Shown: positions 26,872 through 38,006, numbered from the stretch's first letter. The stretch is DNA of 64,000 bases from Geotoga petraea (GCF_900102615.1 NZ_FMYV01000001.1:411757-475756), one strand, 5' to 3'. Notes: generated from the sequence alone by a model not told the origin. Numbers and translations: made by a program.

Positions 26872-28599
26872 TTGTTAATAACGAATTATTTAAAAAAATA
26901 TTGGTGGAGATATGCATTGGGGATTGTTTTTTTGTTAGTTGTTGATTATATACAAATCATAATCCCGAGAAGAATTGGTAATATTATCGATTATATAGAA
27001 ACAGATTCATGGAATTTAGATCATTTAAAGATTTTAGTTTTGAGCATAATAATGTTAGCTACTGGACTAGTAATAGGAAGGTTTTTCTGGAGATTTTTTA
27101 TAATCGGTGCAGCAAGATTATTCCAATATAAAACCATTAATACTATGTTTACTCATATAATAGAATTAGATCAAAATTTTTATGACAAGTGGAGAACTGG
27201 AGATTTAATGACAAGGTTTACATCAGATACAAGACAATTAGAAAGAATGATGGGACCAGCGGTAATTATGATGGTTGATACTCTTTTCATGACTGTGATG
27301 ACAGTAATAGCTATGGGAACATTCGTTGACTGGGAACTAACTTTTTTATCTATATTACCTCTTCCTATAATAGCTATTATATCATTATTTTTTGGAAGAA
27401 TTATTCATAAAAGATTTACTGAAGTTCAAGAATCAACAAGTGATTTATCCAACATAACTGAAGAAAGCCTTTCAGGCATGGATGTAATAAAGCTTTATGC
27501 AAATAAAGATACAATGAAAAAACTCTTTAACAATAGTTCTAAAGATTATTATGATTCATACATAAAATTAATAAGAATATGGGGTTTAATGCATCCATTG
27601 GTAACATTTCTGGGGTCATTAGCTCAATTATTTGTATTTTTCTTTGGGGGTAAGATGGTAATTAATGGTGAGATAACTCTTGGCGATTTCATAATGACTA
27701 ATCAATATGTAGGGATGCTAATATGGCCAATGATGGCTTTCGGCTTCTTAGTAAACAACATACAAAGAGGAAGGGCTTCTTTGAAAAGAATTACAAATGT
27801 TTTAGATCAAGAAAGAACTGTCATTGAACCAGAAAAGAAGAATTTTGATTTCAAAGGGCATTTTGTTGTAAAAAATTTGAATTTCAAATATCCTACAAGT
27901 GAAAGAAAGATTCTTAAAAATGTTAATTTAGAAATTAAACCAGGAGAAATGATTGCTTTTGTAGGTAAAATAGGATCTGGTAAATCTACACTTGCGAAAC
28001 TACTTACAAAACTATATCAAGTAGAAGATAATTCTATTTTTATTGACAATGAAGATATAAACAATATCCATGGCGAGATAATAAGAGAAAACGTTTCATA
28101 TGTCCCTCAAGACAATTTCTTGTTTTCTATGTCAATTAGAGAGAACATTGCTTTTTCGAATATAGATTTAGCCCTAAAAGCTGAAGAATACGCAGAAAAA
28201 GCGAGCGTTGATAAAGACTTGAAAAATTTAGAAAAAGGTTATGAAACTATAGTTGGCGAAAGAGGAGTAACTCTTTCTGGTGGGCAAAGGCAAAGAGTTA
28301 CTATAGCCAGAGCATTGGCAAAAAAATCGAAAGTTATTATTTTAGATGATTGTTTATCAGCTGTTGATACTGAAACTGAAGAAAAAATAATAAAAAATCT
28401 TCGTGAAGAAACTATTGGTAAAACAATAATAGTAATTTCACATAGGCTGAAGGCTGTCAAAAATTCAAATAAAATATACGTTTTTGAAGATGGCAAAATA
28501 TATGAAAGCGGTACTCATAATGAATTACTGGAAAAAGATGGGATTTATGCAGACATGTATCAAAAGCAAATGATAGAAGAAAAATTAGAGGAGGAATAA
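26872..28599 (+). CDS. ABC exporter half-transporter, degenerate-site subunit
   Basis: A 575-aa half-transporter: six membrane segments (residues 1-300) and an ATPase domain with Walker A GKIGSGKST, signature LSGGQRQR and Walker B VIILDDCLSAVD. The Walker B Glu is replaced by Asp, the mark of the degenerate ATP site in heterodimers such as Thermotoga TM287/288. Start is probably TTG at 26872, since GGGGTGG at 26860-26866 is well spaced; GTG at 26863 is the alternative. It pairs with the next gene, 2 nt downstream. Exported substrate unknown (drugs or lipids in relatives). Confidence 0.9.
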   Translation: MLITNYLKKYWWRYALGIVFLLVVDYIQIIIPRRIGNIIDYIETDSWNLDHLKILVLSIIMLATGLVIGRFFWRFFIIGAARLFQYKTINTMFTHIIELDQNFYDKWRTGDLMTRFTSDTRQLERMMGPAVIMMVDTLFMTVMTVIAMGTFVDWELTFLSILPLPIIAIISLFFGRIIHKRFTEVQESTSDLSNITEESLSGMDVIKLYANKDTMKKLFNNSSKDYYDSYIKLIRIWGLMHPLVTFLGSLAQLFVFFFGGKMVINGEITLGDFIMTNQYVGMLIWPMMAFGFLVNNIQRGRASLKRITNVLDQERTVIEPEKKNFDFKGHFVVKNLNFKYPTSERKILKNVNLEIKPGEMIAFVGKIGSGKSTLAKLLTKLYQVEDNSIFIDNEDINNIHGEIIRENVSYVPQDNFLFSMSIRENIAFSNIDLALKAEEYAEKASVDKDLKNLEKGYETIVGERGVTLSGGQRQRVTIARALAKKSKVIILDDCLSAVDTETEEKIIKNLREETIGKTIIVISHRLKAVKNSNKIYVFEDGKIYESGTHNELLEKDGIYADMYQKQMIEEKLEEE

Positions 28600-28601
28600 A
28601 A

Positions 28602-30536
28602 ATGCCATCGTCTCATGAAGAAATATTGCTCGAAGAAAATGAAAAAGATGAGCGAGATATTAATACTTTTAGAAGATTATGGAAATATATAAGAGATTAT
28701 AAAATGATTTTAGTATTAGCATTTTTAACCCTCTTTTTTGCAGCAATTATAGATTTAGCATTGCCGTATTTTATAAAATATGGAATTGATAATTATATTA
28801 CTATTGAGTATAAATTTACGTATAATCAAGAAACTCAGACTTTCGAACAAGATCCAGAAGGTTCTTGGGTTTATAATGATAAAAATGATAAAAATGTTTT
28901 AATCAATTCAAATACAAATGAGGTAAAAGAAGTAGATGAAAGCCTTGTTAGAGGGATTAAAAATGACAATATAGATAAAATAACAACTTTTTCTCTAATA
29001 TTTTTATTAGTGTTGTTGTCAGGAATATTTTTTAACTACGGGCAGGTGTTTTTCTCAAATTTGCTTGGTCAAAAAGTCATCTATCGTATTAGGAGTGATT
29101 TGTTTGACCATATTACAAAAGTTCAATACAAATTTTTTACTCAAAATCCAACTGGAAAGATAACAACAAGAATAGTATATGATACTCAAAATTTATCTGA
29201 ATTTTTTTCAGAAGTCTTAAGCAGTCTATTAAAAGATATTGCAATTTTGATAGGTGTTGTGATTTTGATATTTACATTAAATGTAAGACTTTCTTTATAT
29301 ACAGTTATAACTTTTCCAATAGTATTAATAGCTCTATACTTTTTTAGAATTTTTGATAGAAGGGCTTATGACAGGGTGAGAACAAGAATCAGTATTGTTA
29401 ATTCATACTTGGCTGAAAATATATCAGGAAGTAGCGTAACTACCTTGTTCAATCAAGAAGAAAGAAAGAAAAAAGAATTTAATAAACACAGTACAAAACT
29501 ATATAAAGCAAGAATACAACAAATGTATGTTTTTGCAATATTTAGACCAGCTATGAACTTTCTTTATTTTTTAACTTTAGCAATATTATTATGGTTTGGG
29601 TCACAAGGCGTAAGAGAAGGTTTTGCTACTTTTGGAACTTTATATGCTTTTACATCTTATGTTCAAATGTTTTTTAGACCACTGTTCAACATAGCTGAAA
29701 AATACGATATAATGCAAAATGCATTCGCTTCTGCTGGAAAAATATTTAAGTTATTTGAAGCCAAACACGAATATTTGGGAAAAGGTATAAAAAAAGATTT
29801 AGAAAAAGGAGAAATAAAATTTGAAAATGTTCATTTTTCATATAACAAAGATGAAGAAAAAGTACTACGAGGCGTTAACTTTTCTATAAAATCTACGGAT
29901 AGAGTGTCTATAGTTGGTGAAACTGGATCTGGAAAAACTACTATGATTAAATTAATGAGTGGTTTATATGAAATTGATGAAGGTGAAATCTATTTTGATG
30001 GAGTACCGTTATATGATTATGATTTGGAAAGTTTAAGACGAAAAATAGCGGTAGTTCCTCAAGATGTTTTTCTTTTTTCTGGGAACATAATTGATAACAT
30101 CAGGTTGTTTAATGAAGACATTTCTGAAGAAGAAGTTATTAAAGCTTCTAAAAAAGTATTTGCACATGACATCATTGAAAAACTTCCAGAAGGATATAAT
30201 ACAGAAATTCTTGAAAGAGGAGGGACTTTGTCCTCTGGCGAAAGACAATTAATTGCCTTGGCGAGAGCTGTTCTATTCAATGCAAAAATAATAATATTAG
30301 ATGAGGCTACTGCAAGTATAGATGTTCAAACAGAGGACCTAATTCAAAAGGCATTAGACAAAATTGCTGACACGACAACTATCATATCTATTGCTCACAG
30401 ATTGTCAACTGTCAAAAGTTCCAACAAAATATTAGTTGTACATAAAGGCTTAGTTGTTGAAGAAGGCTCACATAATGAACTTATGGATAAAAAAGGTGTT
30501 TACTATGATTTATACAAATTGCAGTTTGAAAATTAA
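28602..30536 (+). CDS. ABC exporter half-transporter, canonical-site subunit
   Basis: A 644-aa half-transporter. ATPase motifs: Walker A GETGSGKTT, signature LSSGERQLIALARA, Walker B IIILDEATASID with the catalytic Glu. Between the first two membrane segments is an insertion of about 70 polar residues (about 65-130; EQDPEGSWVYNDKND) that should project outside the membrane. Such insertions occur in the TM288/YheH type subunit. With the upstream gene it forms an asymmetric heterodimer. RBS AGAGGAGGA at the end of the upstream gene; followed by a strong terminator. Confidence 0.92.
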   Translation: MPSSHEEILLEENEKDERDINTFRRLWKYIRDYKMILVLAFLTLFFAAIIDLALPYFIKYGIDNYITIEYKFTYNQETQTFEQDPEGSWVYNDKNDKNVLINSNTNEVKEVDESLVRGIKNDNIDKITTFSLIFLLVLLSGIFFNYGQVFFSNLLGQKVIYRIRSDLFDHITKVQYKFFTQNPTGKITTRIVYDTQNLSEFFSEVLSSLLKDIAILIGVVILIFTLNVRLSLYTVITFPIVLIALYFFRIFDRRAYDRVRTRISIVNSYLAENISGSSVTTLFNQEERKKKEFNKHSTKLYKARIQQMYVFAIFRPAMNFLYFLTLAILLWFGSQGVREGFATFGTLYAFTSYVQMFFRPLFNIAEKYDIMQNAFASAGKIFKLFEAKHEYLGKGIKKDLEKGEIKFENVHFSYNKDEEKVLRGVNFSIKSTDRVSIVGETGSGKTTMIKLMSGLYEIDEGEIYFDGVPLYDYDLESLRRKIAVVPQDVFLFSGNIIDNIRLFNEDISEEEVIKASKKVFAHDIIEKLPEGYNTEILERGGTLSSGERQLIALARAVLFNAKIIILDEATASIDVQTEDLIQKALDKIADTTTIISIAHRLSTVKSSNKILVVHKGLVVEEGSHNELMDKKGVYYDLYKLQFEN

Positions 30537-30540
30537 TGTT

Positions 30541-30583
30541 AAAACTCAAAATCCAACTATAGTTGGATTTTGAGTTTTTTTTA
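30541..30583 (+). terminator. Intrinsic terminator after the ABC exporter
   Basis: A 17-bp inverted repeat (30541-30557 / 30562-30578) with a TATA loop followed by an eight-T run. Confidence 0.9.
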
Positions 30584-31003
30584 AGAATATTTAATAATAT
30601 GTAATACTATATATAGTATTTTTTAAGACTTCACAATAATATTTTCAATGACATATAATATTAAATTATAATATACTCTAATAAAGGGTTTTAGAAAATT
30701 TCGTATTAAAAGATGGAAATCGGTGAGTACCCATATAAACGTTACTATATAATTACAAAGAAATGAATATATATAAAATTAATTGATTTAAAAATAGTAT
30801 ACAGATAATATTTAATAAAAAAATATTTACACAATATACTAAACAAAATCTTCTAATTGATACATTGGAAGCATTCTTGAAACATAAAACCTTTGTATTC
30901 CTTTAACAATAATGGTTATAAAGAATTAATCTAAAATTTTCTTGATTAACTACCCTCAATATGATAAGCTATATATTGGCTACATTTTGAAGGGGTGGAT
31001 TAG
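30584..31003 (+). other. AT-rich intergenic region upstream of dnaA, possible oriC
   Basis: About 420 nt with no credible ORF, very AT-rich, ending at the dnaA RBS (AGGGGTGG). Direct upstream position relative to dnaA and several AT-only runs would suit a replication origin. I see only loose DnaA-box-like words (TTTACACAA near 30827; TACCC words near 30728 and 30950), no convincing array, so this is a candidate only. A possible promoter (TTGATT 30942-30947, TAAGCT 30965-30970) precedes dnaA. Confidence 0.35.
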
Positions 31004-32368
31004 ATGTTCAAGGATGATCTTCTTGAAAAGTTAAAAATGAATATTTCCAGAGAAACATGGAACAATTGGTTGTCAACTTCAGAGATCGTTCATATGAATG
31101 AAAAAGAAGTAGTAATAGGATTAAGTAATCATTTCATAAAAGACACAGTTGAAAAAAAGTATAATACTGTCATAAAAGACACAATAACAAATATCCTGGG
31201 GCGAGAAGTAAAGATTTCATACAAAATAAAGACTATAGATCAAGCGAAAAATCGAACATCAGGTCCTTTAATAAAAAATAGACCTTTGAAGTTATCTGAA
31301 TTCAATTCAGAATTTACATTCGGTTCTTTTGTTATAGGTGAATCTAATAGAATGGCATATTATTCATCTATGGAAGTAGCTAAGAATCCAGGCAAATTCA
31401 ATCCTTTATTCATCTATGGGGATGTAGGCTTAGGTAAGACCCATTTAATGCATGCTATTGCCAATCATATTTTAGAACATAGCACGGATTTAAGGGTAAA
31501 GTACTTAACAGCAGAAGATTTTATGAATGAGATGATGGATTCCATTAGGGCCCAGAACATGGATAACTTTAGAGAACGGTTTAGAAAAACTGTAGACATA
31601 TTACTTATAGATGATGTTCAGTTCTTAATCGGGAAAAATAATGTTCAAAATGAATTATTTCATACATTTAATTCTTTATTCAACGCTGGAAAGCAAGTTA
31701 TAGTTTGTTCAGACAGAACTCCCGATGAATTGGCTACGTTTCACCCCAGACTGATTTCAAGGTTTGAGATGGGATTAATTGTTAATGTTGGAACTCCAGA
31801 TGAAGACACAAGATATTTAATAGCCAAGAAGATGGCAAATATGATTTCTTTGAATTTATCAGATGATGTGGCTCACTATTTAGCAGAAAATGTTAACAGA
31901 AACCTGAGAAGACTTCGCGGAGCAATTATGAATTTAATGCTTCATACAAAAATTACAGGTGAACCAGCAACAGTTTATTCTGCAAAAAAAATAGTTGAAT
32001 CTATAATGAGGATGAACAATTCCAAAGTTAAATACAACTCAAAAGAAGCATATGAAACCATTAAGATAAATTCTTTGATTAATTCTGTGTTAGATGAATT
32101 TGAAATCACAAGAGATGAACTTTATTCAAATTCAAGAAAAAAGAGTGTATCTCAATCAAGGCAAGTATTAGCTTATTTACTAAAAATATATTTAAAAATG
32201 CCAGTGAAAAATATTGCAAAAATGCTTAAAAGAAATCATTCAACTATAAGTCATTCCATAAAAAAGATAGATCAATCTTTATTAATTGGTAACAACAAGT
32301 TGAAAGCCAAGATAGACAATATAAAAGAAAAAATTGAAAATGAAAAAGTAGATATTGATATTGCTTAA
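31004..32368 (+). CDS. dnaA: Chromosomal replication initiator DnaA
   Basis: A 454-aa AAA+ initiator. Domain I spans about residues 1-85 (SRETWNNWL), domain II is short, domain III has Walker A GDVGLGKTHL near 145, Walker B ILLIDDVQFL near 204 and the sensor region ISRFEMGL; domain IV carries the DNA-binding signature KNIAKMLKRNHSTISHSI near 405. dnaN does not follow it, unlike the classic arrangement. RBS AGGGGTGG. Confidence 0.97.
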   Translation: MFKDDLLEKLKMNISRETWNNWLSTSEIVHMNEKEVVIGLSNHFIKDTVEKKYNTVIKDTITNILGREVKISYKIKTIDQAKNRTSGPLIKNRPLKLSEFNSEFTFGSFVIGESNRMAYYSSMEVAKNPGKFNPLFIYGDVGLGKTHLMHAIANHILEHSTDLRVKYLTAEDFMNEMMDSIRAQNMDNFRERFRKTVDILLIDDVQFLIGKNNVQNELFHTFNSLFNAGKQVIVCSDRTPDELATFHPRLISRFEMGLIVNVGTPDEDTRYLIAKKMANMISLNLSDDVAHYLAENVNRNLRRLRGAIMNLMLHTKITGEPATVYSAKKIVESIMRMNNSKVKYNSKEAYETIKINSLINSVLDEFEITRDELYSNSRKKSVSQSRQVLAYLLKIYLKMPVKNIAKMLKRNHSTISHSIKKIDQSLLIGNNKLKAKIDNIKEKIENEKVDIDIA

Positions 32369-32396
32369 GAGGGTGGTTAAATCCATCCTCTTTTTT
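32367..32396 (+). terminator. Intrinsic terminator after dnaA
   Basis: Stem AAGAGGGTGG / CCATCCTCTT (one G-T pair, loop of 6) followed by a T run. The remaining gap to tdh (32397-32551) holds a TATAAT at 32504-32509 but no good -35. Confidence 0.8.
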
Positions 32397-32551
32397 AATA
32401 GTGTAAATTATGGTGATTTTTTTTAATAACAGGCGATTATCTTGAATTATTAATAAAATTCAACTTTCTAAGACATTGAAAAATTTTTCATAATGTTCTA
32501 AACTATAATAGTAAGTAATATAAATTAAATTATATATAGAGGAGTGAAAAT

Positions 32552-33589
32552 ATGAAAGCTCTTATAAAAACTGAACCTGGTGAAGGATTTGAACTAACAA
32601 ATGTTGAAGAACCGAAAATTATAAACTCTGACGACGTAAAAATAAGAGTTTTAAGAGCTTCAGTTTGTGGTACTGATGTTCATATATATGAATGGAATAA
32701 GTGGGCTGAAGACAGAATAAAAACTCCACAAATAGGTGGACATGAATTTGTTGGTGAAGTTGTAGAAGTAGGACCAGAAGTAAAAAACTTGAAAAAAGGT
32801 GATATAGTTTCAGGCGAAACTCATATTCCTTGTAAAGTATGTTATCAGTGTAAAACGGGTAAAATGCACGTATGTAAAGATATGGAAATTTTAGGAGTAG
32901 ATAGAGATGGAGTCTTTGCTGAATATACTGTAGTTCCAGAAATTGTTTTGTGGAAAATAGATGAATCAATACCTTTAAAATACGCGTCAGTTATGGAGCC
33001 ATTAGGAAATGCAATTCACACCGCAACAGCTACTGATTTAAGGGGTAAAATAGTTTTAATCACAGGAGCAGGTCCAATAGGTGCTATGGCAATTGAAATT
33101 GCAAAAATATCAGGAGCCGCTGCTGTAATAGTCAGTGAAATATCAGATTATAGAATAAAAATGGCAAAAGATATGGGAGCTGATTTGGTAATTAACCCTG
33201 CAGAAACAGACCTTCACGCAGAGATAGCAAAGTTTACTGATGGACATGGGATAGATGTTCTATTAGAAATGTCTGGTAGTGTAAAAGCTTTAAATGATGG
33301 AATAATAGCTTTAACAAACGGAGGTTTTGCTTCAATTTTAGGAGTTTATAATGACAACGAAATTCCTTTTGTAATGAACACAGCTGTATTTAAAAATATC
33401 ACTATACAAACTATAACTGGAAGAAAAATGTTTGAAACTTGGCATATTGCTTCTCAGTTGTTAAAATACAAAAAGATAGATCTTGAAAAAGTAGTAACAC
33501 ATGAATTAGATTTAAAAGATTACAAAAAGGCTTTTGAACTGATGATGTCGGGGAAAAGTGGAAAAATAATTCTTAAAATAGCTGATTAA
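32552..33589 (+). CDS. tdh: L-threonine 3-dehydrogenase
   Basis: A 345-aa zinc-dependent medium-chain dehydrogenase. Catalytic zinc ligands are in ASVCGTDVH (Cys) and GGHEFVGEV (His-Glu); the structural zinc lobe is [15 protein letters not shown]; the NAD site is [31 protein letters not shown] and [11 protein letters not shown] are typical of Tdh. It oxidises threonine to 2-amino-3-ketobutyrate, the substrate of the next gene. RBS GAGGAGTG. Operon with kbl, 13 nt apart. Confidence 0.96.
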   Translation: MKALIKTEPGEGFELTNVEEPKIINSDDVKIRVLRASVCGTDVHIYEWNKWAEDRIKTPQIGGHEFVGEVVEVGPEVKNLKKGDIVSGETHIPCKVCYQCKTGKMHVCKDMEILGVDRDGVFAEYTVVPEIVLWKIDESIPLKYASVMEPLGNAIHTATATDLRGKIVLITGAGPIGAMAIEIAKISGAAAVIVSEISDYRIKMAKDMGADLVINPAETDLHAEIAKFTDGHGIDVLLEMSGSVKALNDGIIALTNGGFASILGVYNDNEIPFVMNTAVFKNITIQTITGRKMFETWHIASQLLKYKKIDLEKVVTHELDLKDYKKAFELMMSGKSGKIILKIAD

Positions 33590-33602
33590 GGGGGTTTTTT
33601 TA

Positions 33603-34784
33603 ATGAATTTTTATGAAGACTTAAAAAATGAAATGGAAGAATTAGAAGAAAATGGTTTGCTGGTTACTATTAGAACATTGGAAACCGCTCAAGGAGCATG
33701 GCTCAATGTAGATGGGAAAAAAGTACTCAACATGTGTTCTAACAATTATCTTGATTTTGCAAACAATGAAAAACTTAAAAAAGGAGCAATTGAAGCTATA
33801 GAAAAATGGGGAGTTGGCCCTGGGGCAGTTAGATCAATTGCTGGGACTTTAGAAATTCATAATAAATTAGAAAAAGAATTAGCAGAATTTAAAGGTGCTG
33901 AAGACACTTTGGTAGTTCAAAGTGGATTTAATGCAAATCAAGCTGTAATTCCAGCTATAATGGGTAAAGAAGATGCGATTCTTTCCGATGAACTCAATCA
34001 TGCAAGCATAATAGATGGAGTTAGACTAACAAAATCAAAGAAGTATGTGTGGAAACATAAAGATGTAGCTTCTTTGGAAGAGGCTTTGAAAAAAGCAGAC
34101 GAAGAAGGAGCAAGAAGAAAATTAGTTATAACAGACGGAGTATTTTCAATGGATGGAGACATAGCCCCTTTAGATGAAATAGCAAAGGTATCAAAAAAGT
34201 ATAATGCTTTAGTAATGGTTGATGATGCTCACGGAGAAGGCGTACTGGGTAAAAATGGAAGAGGAATAGTTGATCATTTTGGCCTTCATGACGATGTTGA
34301 CATAGAAGTGGGAACTCTTTCAAAAGCCTTTGGTGTTGTTGGAGGATTTATTGCAGGTAAGAAAGTACTGATAAAATACTTAAAGCAAAAAGCAAGACCT
34401 TTCTTATTTTCAAGCTCATTATCTCCTGCAGAAACTGGTGCAGCTTTAGCAGCAGTAAGATATTTAAAAGAAACAGGAGATCCTGTGAAAAAGTTGTGGG
34501 ATAATGGAAAATATTTCCAGGAGAAAATAAAATCTTTGGGATTTGATATAGGTAATACAATGACTCCTATTACTCCAGTTATGTTATACGAAGCAAAAAC
34601 AGCTAAAGAATTTTCTAAAAAGTTGTATGAACAAGGGATATTTGCGTCTGCAATTGGTTTCCCTACGGTTCCAAGAGGCAAAGCAAGAATAAGAGTTATG
34701 ATCAGTGCATCTCATTCGAAAGAAGATTTAGACTTTGCAATAGAAAAATTTGAAAAAATCGGAAAAGAATTAAAAGTTATATAA
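33603..34784 (+). CDS. kbl: Glycine C-acetyltransferase (2-amino-3-ketobutyrate CoA ligase)
   Basis: A 393-aa PLP enzyme of the alpha-oxoamine synthase family. [12 protein letters not shown] is the family N-terminal motif, [13 protein letters not shown] carries the cofactor-binding Asp and His, and [13 protein letters not shown] holds the PLP lysine. It splits 2-amino-3-ketobutyrate with CoA into glycine and acetyl-CoA. Together with tdh this gives threonine-to-glycine conversion. RBS GGGGG upstream; strong terminator downstream. Confidence 0.95.
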   Translation: MNFYEDLKNEMEELEENGLLVTIRTLETAQGAWLNVDGKKVLNMCSNNYLDFANNEKLKKGAIEAIEKWGVGPGAVRSIAGTLEIHNKLEKELAEFKGAEDTLVVQSGFNANQAVIPAIMGKEDAILSDELNHASIIDGVRLTKSKKYVWKHKDVASLEEALKKADEEGARRKLVITDGVFSMDGDIAPLDEIAKVSKKYNALVMVDDAHGEGVLGKNGRGIVDHFGLHDDVDIEVGTLSKAFGVVGGFIAGKKVLIKYLKQKARPFLFSSSLSPAETGAALAAVRYLKETGDPVKKLWDNGKYFQEKIKSLGFDIGNTMTPITPVMLYEAKTAKEFSKKLYEQGIFASAIGFPTVPRGKARIRVMISASHSKEDLDFAIEKFEKIGKELKVI

Positions 34785-34793
34785 ATTAGTATT

Positions 34794-34823
34794 AAAAGCC
34801 ATATCTTCGGATATGGCTTTTTT
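34794..34823 (+). terminator. Intrinsic terminator after kbl
   Basis: A 12-bp stem (34794-34805 / 34810-34821) closed by a C(TTCG)G tetraloop and followed by T residues. Confidence 0.9.
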
Positions 34824-34846
34824 AAATTTAATTTTATATGGATTTA

Positions 34847-34875
34847 TTACAATAAACATTTTAAGATGATATAAT
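34847..34875 (+). promoter_or_regulatory. Promoter of mnmG
   Basis: TTACAA (34847-34852), 17-nt spacer, TATAAT (34870-34875) with an extended TGA before the -10; 31 nt upstream of the ATG. Confidence 0.7.
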
Positions 34876-34906
34876 ATATTAAAAATCTTTGATGAGGTGA
34901 ACGTTA

Positions 34907-36775
34907 ATGAGTTATGATAATAAATATGATGTTATAGTAGTGGGAGCAGGACATGCTGGTATTGAAGCAGCTGTAGCGGCAGCAAAATTAGGCAAAAATG
35001 TCCTTATATTAAACATAAATTTGGATTCTGTTGGTTGGGCACCATGTAACCCTGCAATAGGTGGACCAGCAAAAGGAATAGTAACAAGAGAAATAGACGC
35101 ATTAGGAGGTGTACAAGCTTCTGTAACGGATAAAACTATGATAAACGTAAGAATGCTCAACACATCTAAAGGGATAGCTGTGAGGGCAATGAGGGCGCAA
35201 ATAGACAAATACGAATATTCCATTGAAATGAAAAAAATATTAGAAAAAACTAAGGGCATAACTTTGAGATATGGTATAGCAAAAGAATTAATAACTGAAA
35301 ATAATGAAGTTGTTGGAATAAAAACTGAATTAGGTTTAGATTATTTTTCAAAAAAAGTTATTATTACCACAGGGACATATTTAAAGGGAAAGATTTTTAT
35401 AGGAAGAGAAACATATGATGCCGGAAGAATGGGAGATCTTTCATCAAATAATTTAAGTGATTCTTTAAAAAAGTTGGGGCTTAAAATGGATAGATTTAAA
35501 ACTGGAACACCTGCAAGGGTTAAAAAATCTTCAATTGATTTTAATAAATTAACCGTACAGGAAACGTCAGATAAACCTTTAGCTTTTTCTTATTTCTCAG
35601 AGAAAAAGATTCTATCCAAAGATTATCCATGCTATATTGGAAGAACTAATCAAAACACACATAAAGTTATAAAGGATAATATTTCATTTTCTCCTTTGTA
35701 TGGGGATGTTAAATTAATTAAATCTAAAGGTCCAAGATACTGTCCTTCCATAGAAGACAAAGTGATGAAATTCAAAAAAGATTCACATCAAATATTTTTG
35801 GAACCCGAGTCTAAAAATTCTGAAGAATATTATATAAATGGTATGAGTACAAGTTTACCTTACGAAGTTCAAGTTGAAATGTTAAAAACAATACCTGGTT
35901 TAGAAAATGTGGTTATAGAAAGGCCAGCATATGCGGTTGAGTATGATTTTGTTTTACCTTATCAGCTAAAGCATACATTAGAAACCAAGAGTATAAAAGG
36001 TTTGTATCTTGCAGGACAGATTAACGGAACTTCTGGTTACGAAGAAGCTGCAGGACAAGGTTTAATAGCTGGGTTAAATTCTGCTTTAAGTATAGATGGA
36101 CAAGAACCATTTATATTAGATAGATCAGAAAGTTATATTGGTTTATTAATTGACGATATAATAAACAAAGGTGTTGATGAACCTTATAGACTATTAACTT
36201 CAAGATCTGAATACAGATTGCATTTGAGGCATGATAACTCACATTTTAGGTTGTTAAAATATTCAAAAAAATATAATCTTTTATCAAAAGAAAACATTGA
36301 TAAAATTGAAAAAGATTTAAAAAAGACACAGGAAAAAATTGAAGAACTAAATAAATTAAAAATATCCCCTGAAAACATAAATGAATATTTAGAAACAAAA
36401 AACTCTGGGTTAATTAAAAGCAGAACACCTTTTAGCGAATTGTTGAAAAGACCAGAAGTAAGCTATATTGATATTTCCTATTTGGATAAAAATCCTTTAG
36501 ATTCAATAGATGATCAAAATATTATAGAACAGGTAGAAATCTATTATAAATATATCGGATATTTAAAAAAGATGGAAGAAGAAATTAAGAAGATGAAAGA
36601 ACTGGAAAACATAAAGATTCCAGATGATTTTGAATATGACAGTATTCATAATCTTGCATTTGAAGCAAGAGAAAAATTAAAAAAGATAAAACCAGAAACA
36701 CTTGGGCAAGTCAAGAGGATACCAGGTATAAACCCTACAGATATAATTAATCTTTCCATAGCATTAAAAAAATAA
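34907..36775 (+). CDS. mnmG: tRNA uridine-34 5-carboxymethylaminomethyl modification enzyme MnmG
   Basis: A 622-aa FAD protein of the GidA family that, with MnmE, modifies the wobble uridine of certain tRNAs. FAD site [19 protein letters not shown] at residues 11-29; family motifs [23 protein letters not shown] GRMGDLSS, and [20 protein letters not shown] near 368. C-terminal helical domain (about 480-622) with [15 protein letters not shown], the MnmE/tRNA-interacting tail. Full length. RBS GAGGTGA. Confidence 0.97.
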   Translation: MSYDNKYDVIVVGAGHAGIEAAVAAAKLGKNVLILNINLDSVGWAPCNPAIGGPAKGIVTREIDALGGVQASVTDKTMINVRMLNTSKGIAVRAMRAQIDKYEYSIEMKKILEKTKGITLRYGIAKELITENNEVVGIKTELGLDYFSKKVIITTGTYLKGKIFIGRETYDAGRMGDLSSNNLSDSLKKLGLKMDRFKTGTPARVKKSSIDFNKLTVQETSDKPLAFSYFSEKKILSKDYPCYIGRTNQNTHKVIKDNISFSPLYGDVKLIKSKGPRYCPSIEDKVMKFKKDSHQIFLEPESKNSEEYYINGMSTSLPYEVQVEMLKTIPGLENVVIERPAYAVEYDFVLPYQLKHTLETKSIKGLYLAGQINGTSGYEEAAGQGLIAGLNSALSIDGQEPFILDRSESYIGLLIDDIINKGVDEPYRLLTSRSEYRLHLRHDNSHFRLLKYSKKYNLLSKENIDKIEKDLKKTQEKIEELNKLKISPENINEYLETKNSGLIKSRTPFSELLKRPEVSYIDISYLDKNPLDSIDDQNIIEQVEIYYKYIGYLKKMEEEIKKMKELENIKIPDDFEYDSIHNLAFEAREKLKKIKPETLGQVKRIPGINPTDIINLSIALKK

Positions 36776-36801
36776 AAACGGAGCTTATAGCTCCGTTTTT
36801 A
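36774..36801. terminator. Bidirectional intrinsic terminator after mnmG
   Basis: Stem AAAACGGAGC / GCTCCGTTTT with loop TTATA, flanked by A and T runs; serves mnmG and the convergent gene at 36815-37966. Confidence 0.88.
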
Positions 36802-36814
36802 TTAATATCTTATA

Positions 36815-37966
36815 TTATTTTACAGAATATTTGAATACTACTGGGTCTCCACTTACATCAGCACCAAAGTCAGTTGATGTTGAATATCCAACCATGTATA
36901 AATTACCGTTATCGTCTATATCTAAAGAATAAGCAACATCATCACCATTTCCACCAACAACTTCGTGAGATAAAATTTCTCCGTTAGCATTGTATTCCAC
37001 TAACAACATATCGAAATTATCTTTTCCTTCTGGAGTAGTATAACCAGCAACGTATATGTTTCCATTTTTAGCTACCTTTACAGAATAAGCATGATCTGAT
37101 TTGTCTTGGCCAAATTCGCTTTCCCATAAAATATCTCCATTATGGTCAACCTTTGTTAAATAAAAGTCAGACCAGCCTTTGCTCCAATCTCCATTATAAC
37201 CAGCGATTAAGTATCCACCTTTTGTTTCTTGTACTTCAAATCCTCTTGCATAATCTCTTCCTGAAAATGTTTTTGTCCAAATTTCTTCACCAGATAGGTT
37301 TACTTTTGTCATGTAAACTTCTGTTATGCCTGAGAAAAAGTTGATTTTTGTTCCAGCTATAATAAAGTTTCCATCTGTTGTCAATTGAACTGATAAAGGT
37401 TTAATATCAATTCCAGCTTCTGCCCCAGGTAACCATTTAGACCATTCAACTTCATTATTTGTTTTATTGATCTTTACTATTTTTCCAACCATGTTCAAGG
37501 TTTGTGGATTACTTCCGTATCCTACAATAATATATGAATCGCCTAATTCTAAACCTGATGTACCTCTTTCAATTCCGAAGTTAACTATTGGTTTATTGAA
37601 AGAATTTTTTCCGGATTTTGATATGATCATGTCATAATCGTAGCTGAAAGAATTAGATGACCCTATTGAAACTAATCCTTCATCATGAGATTCAAACCCC
37701 CAAAGAGCCCAGTCGTTATTTCTTCCTCCAGAAACTGATGAGTCTAATATCTTACCATTTAATCCAATTTTCATAGTTAGCATATCTTCTGTAATATCTT
37801 TTGGATTAGTATAACCAAATAAGTAAACCCCATCATTTGTTGCATCAGCATAGAAAATTTGTTGTTCTCCATTCATTGGATAGACTCTTCCCCAATCAAG
37901 TAATGGAGCTGCTATAACTGCTAATGCTGATAAAATCATAAATACCATAATTAACTTTGACTTCAT
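36815..37966 (-). CDS. Secreted beta-propeller-repeat protein
   Basis: A 383-aa exported protein with signal peptide (LIMVFMILSALAVIAAP). The mature part has six to seven repeats of about 45-50 residues with the pattern of SBBP/delta-60 type beta-propellers: GGYLIAGYNGDWSKGWSDFY, LTKVDHNGDILWESEFG, GNIYVAGYTTPEGKDNFDML, GNLYMVGYSTSTDFG. No anchor, so it is released or sits in the periplasm. Function unknown; relatives are extracellular. RBS AGGAGGG. Single gene with its own promoter and terminator. Confidence 0.75.
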   Translation of the reverse strand: MKSKLIMVFMILSALAVIAAPLLDWGRVYPMNGEQQIFYADATNDGVYLFGYTNPKDITEDMLTMKIGLNGKILDSSVSGGRNNDWALWGFESHDEGLVSIGSSNSFSYDYDMIISKSGKNSFNKPIVNFGIERGTSGLELGDSYIIVGYGSNPQTLNMVGKIVKINKTNNEVEWSKWLPGAEAGIDIKPLSVQLTTDGNFIIAGTKINFFSGITEVYMTKVNLSGEEIWTKTFSGRDYARGFEVQETKGGYLIAGYNGDWSKGWSDFYLTKVDHNGDILWESEFGQDKSDHAYSVKVAKNGNIYVAGYTTPEGKDNFDMLLVEYNANGEILSHEVVGGNGDDVAYSLDIDDNGNLYMVGYSTSTDFGADVSGDPVVFKYSVK

Positions 37967-38006
37967 TCTTATCCCTCCTACCTAATAAAAAATAATATCC
38001 ATAGTA

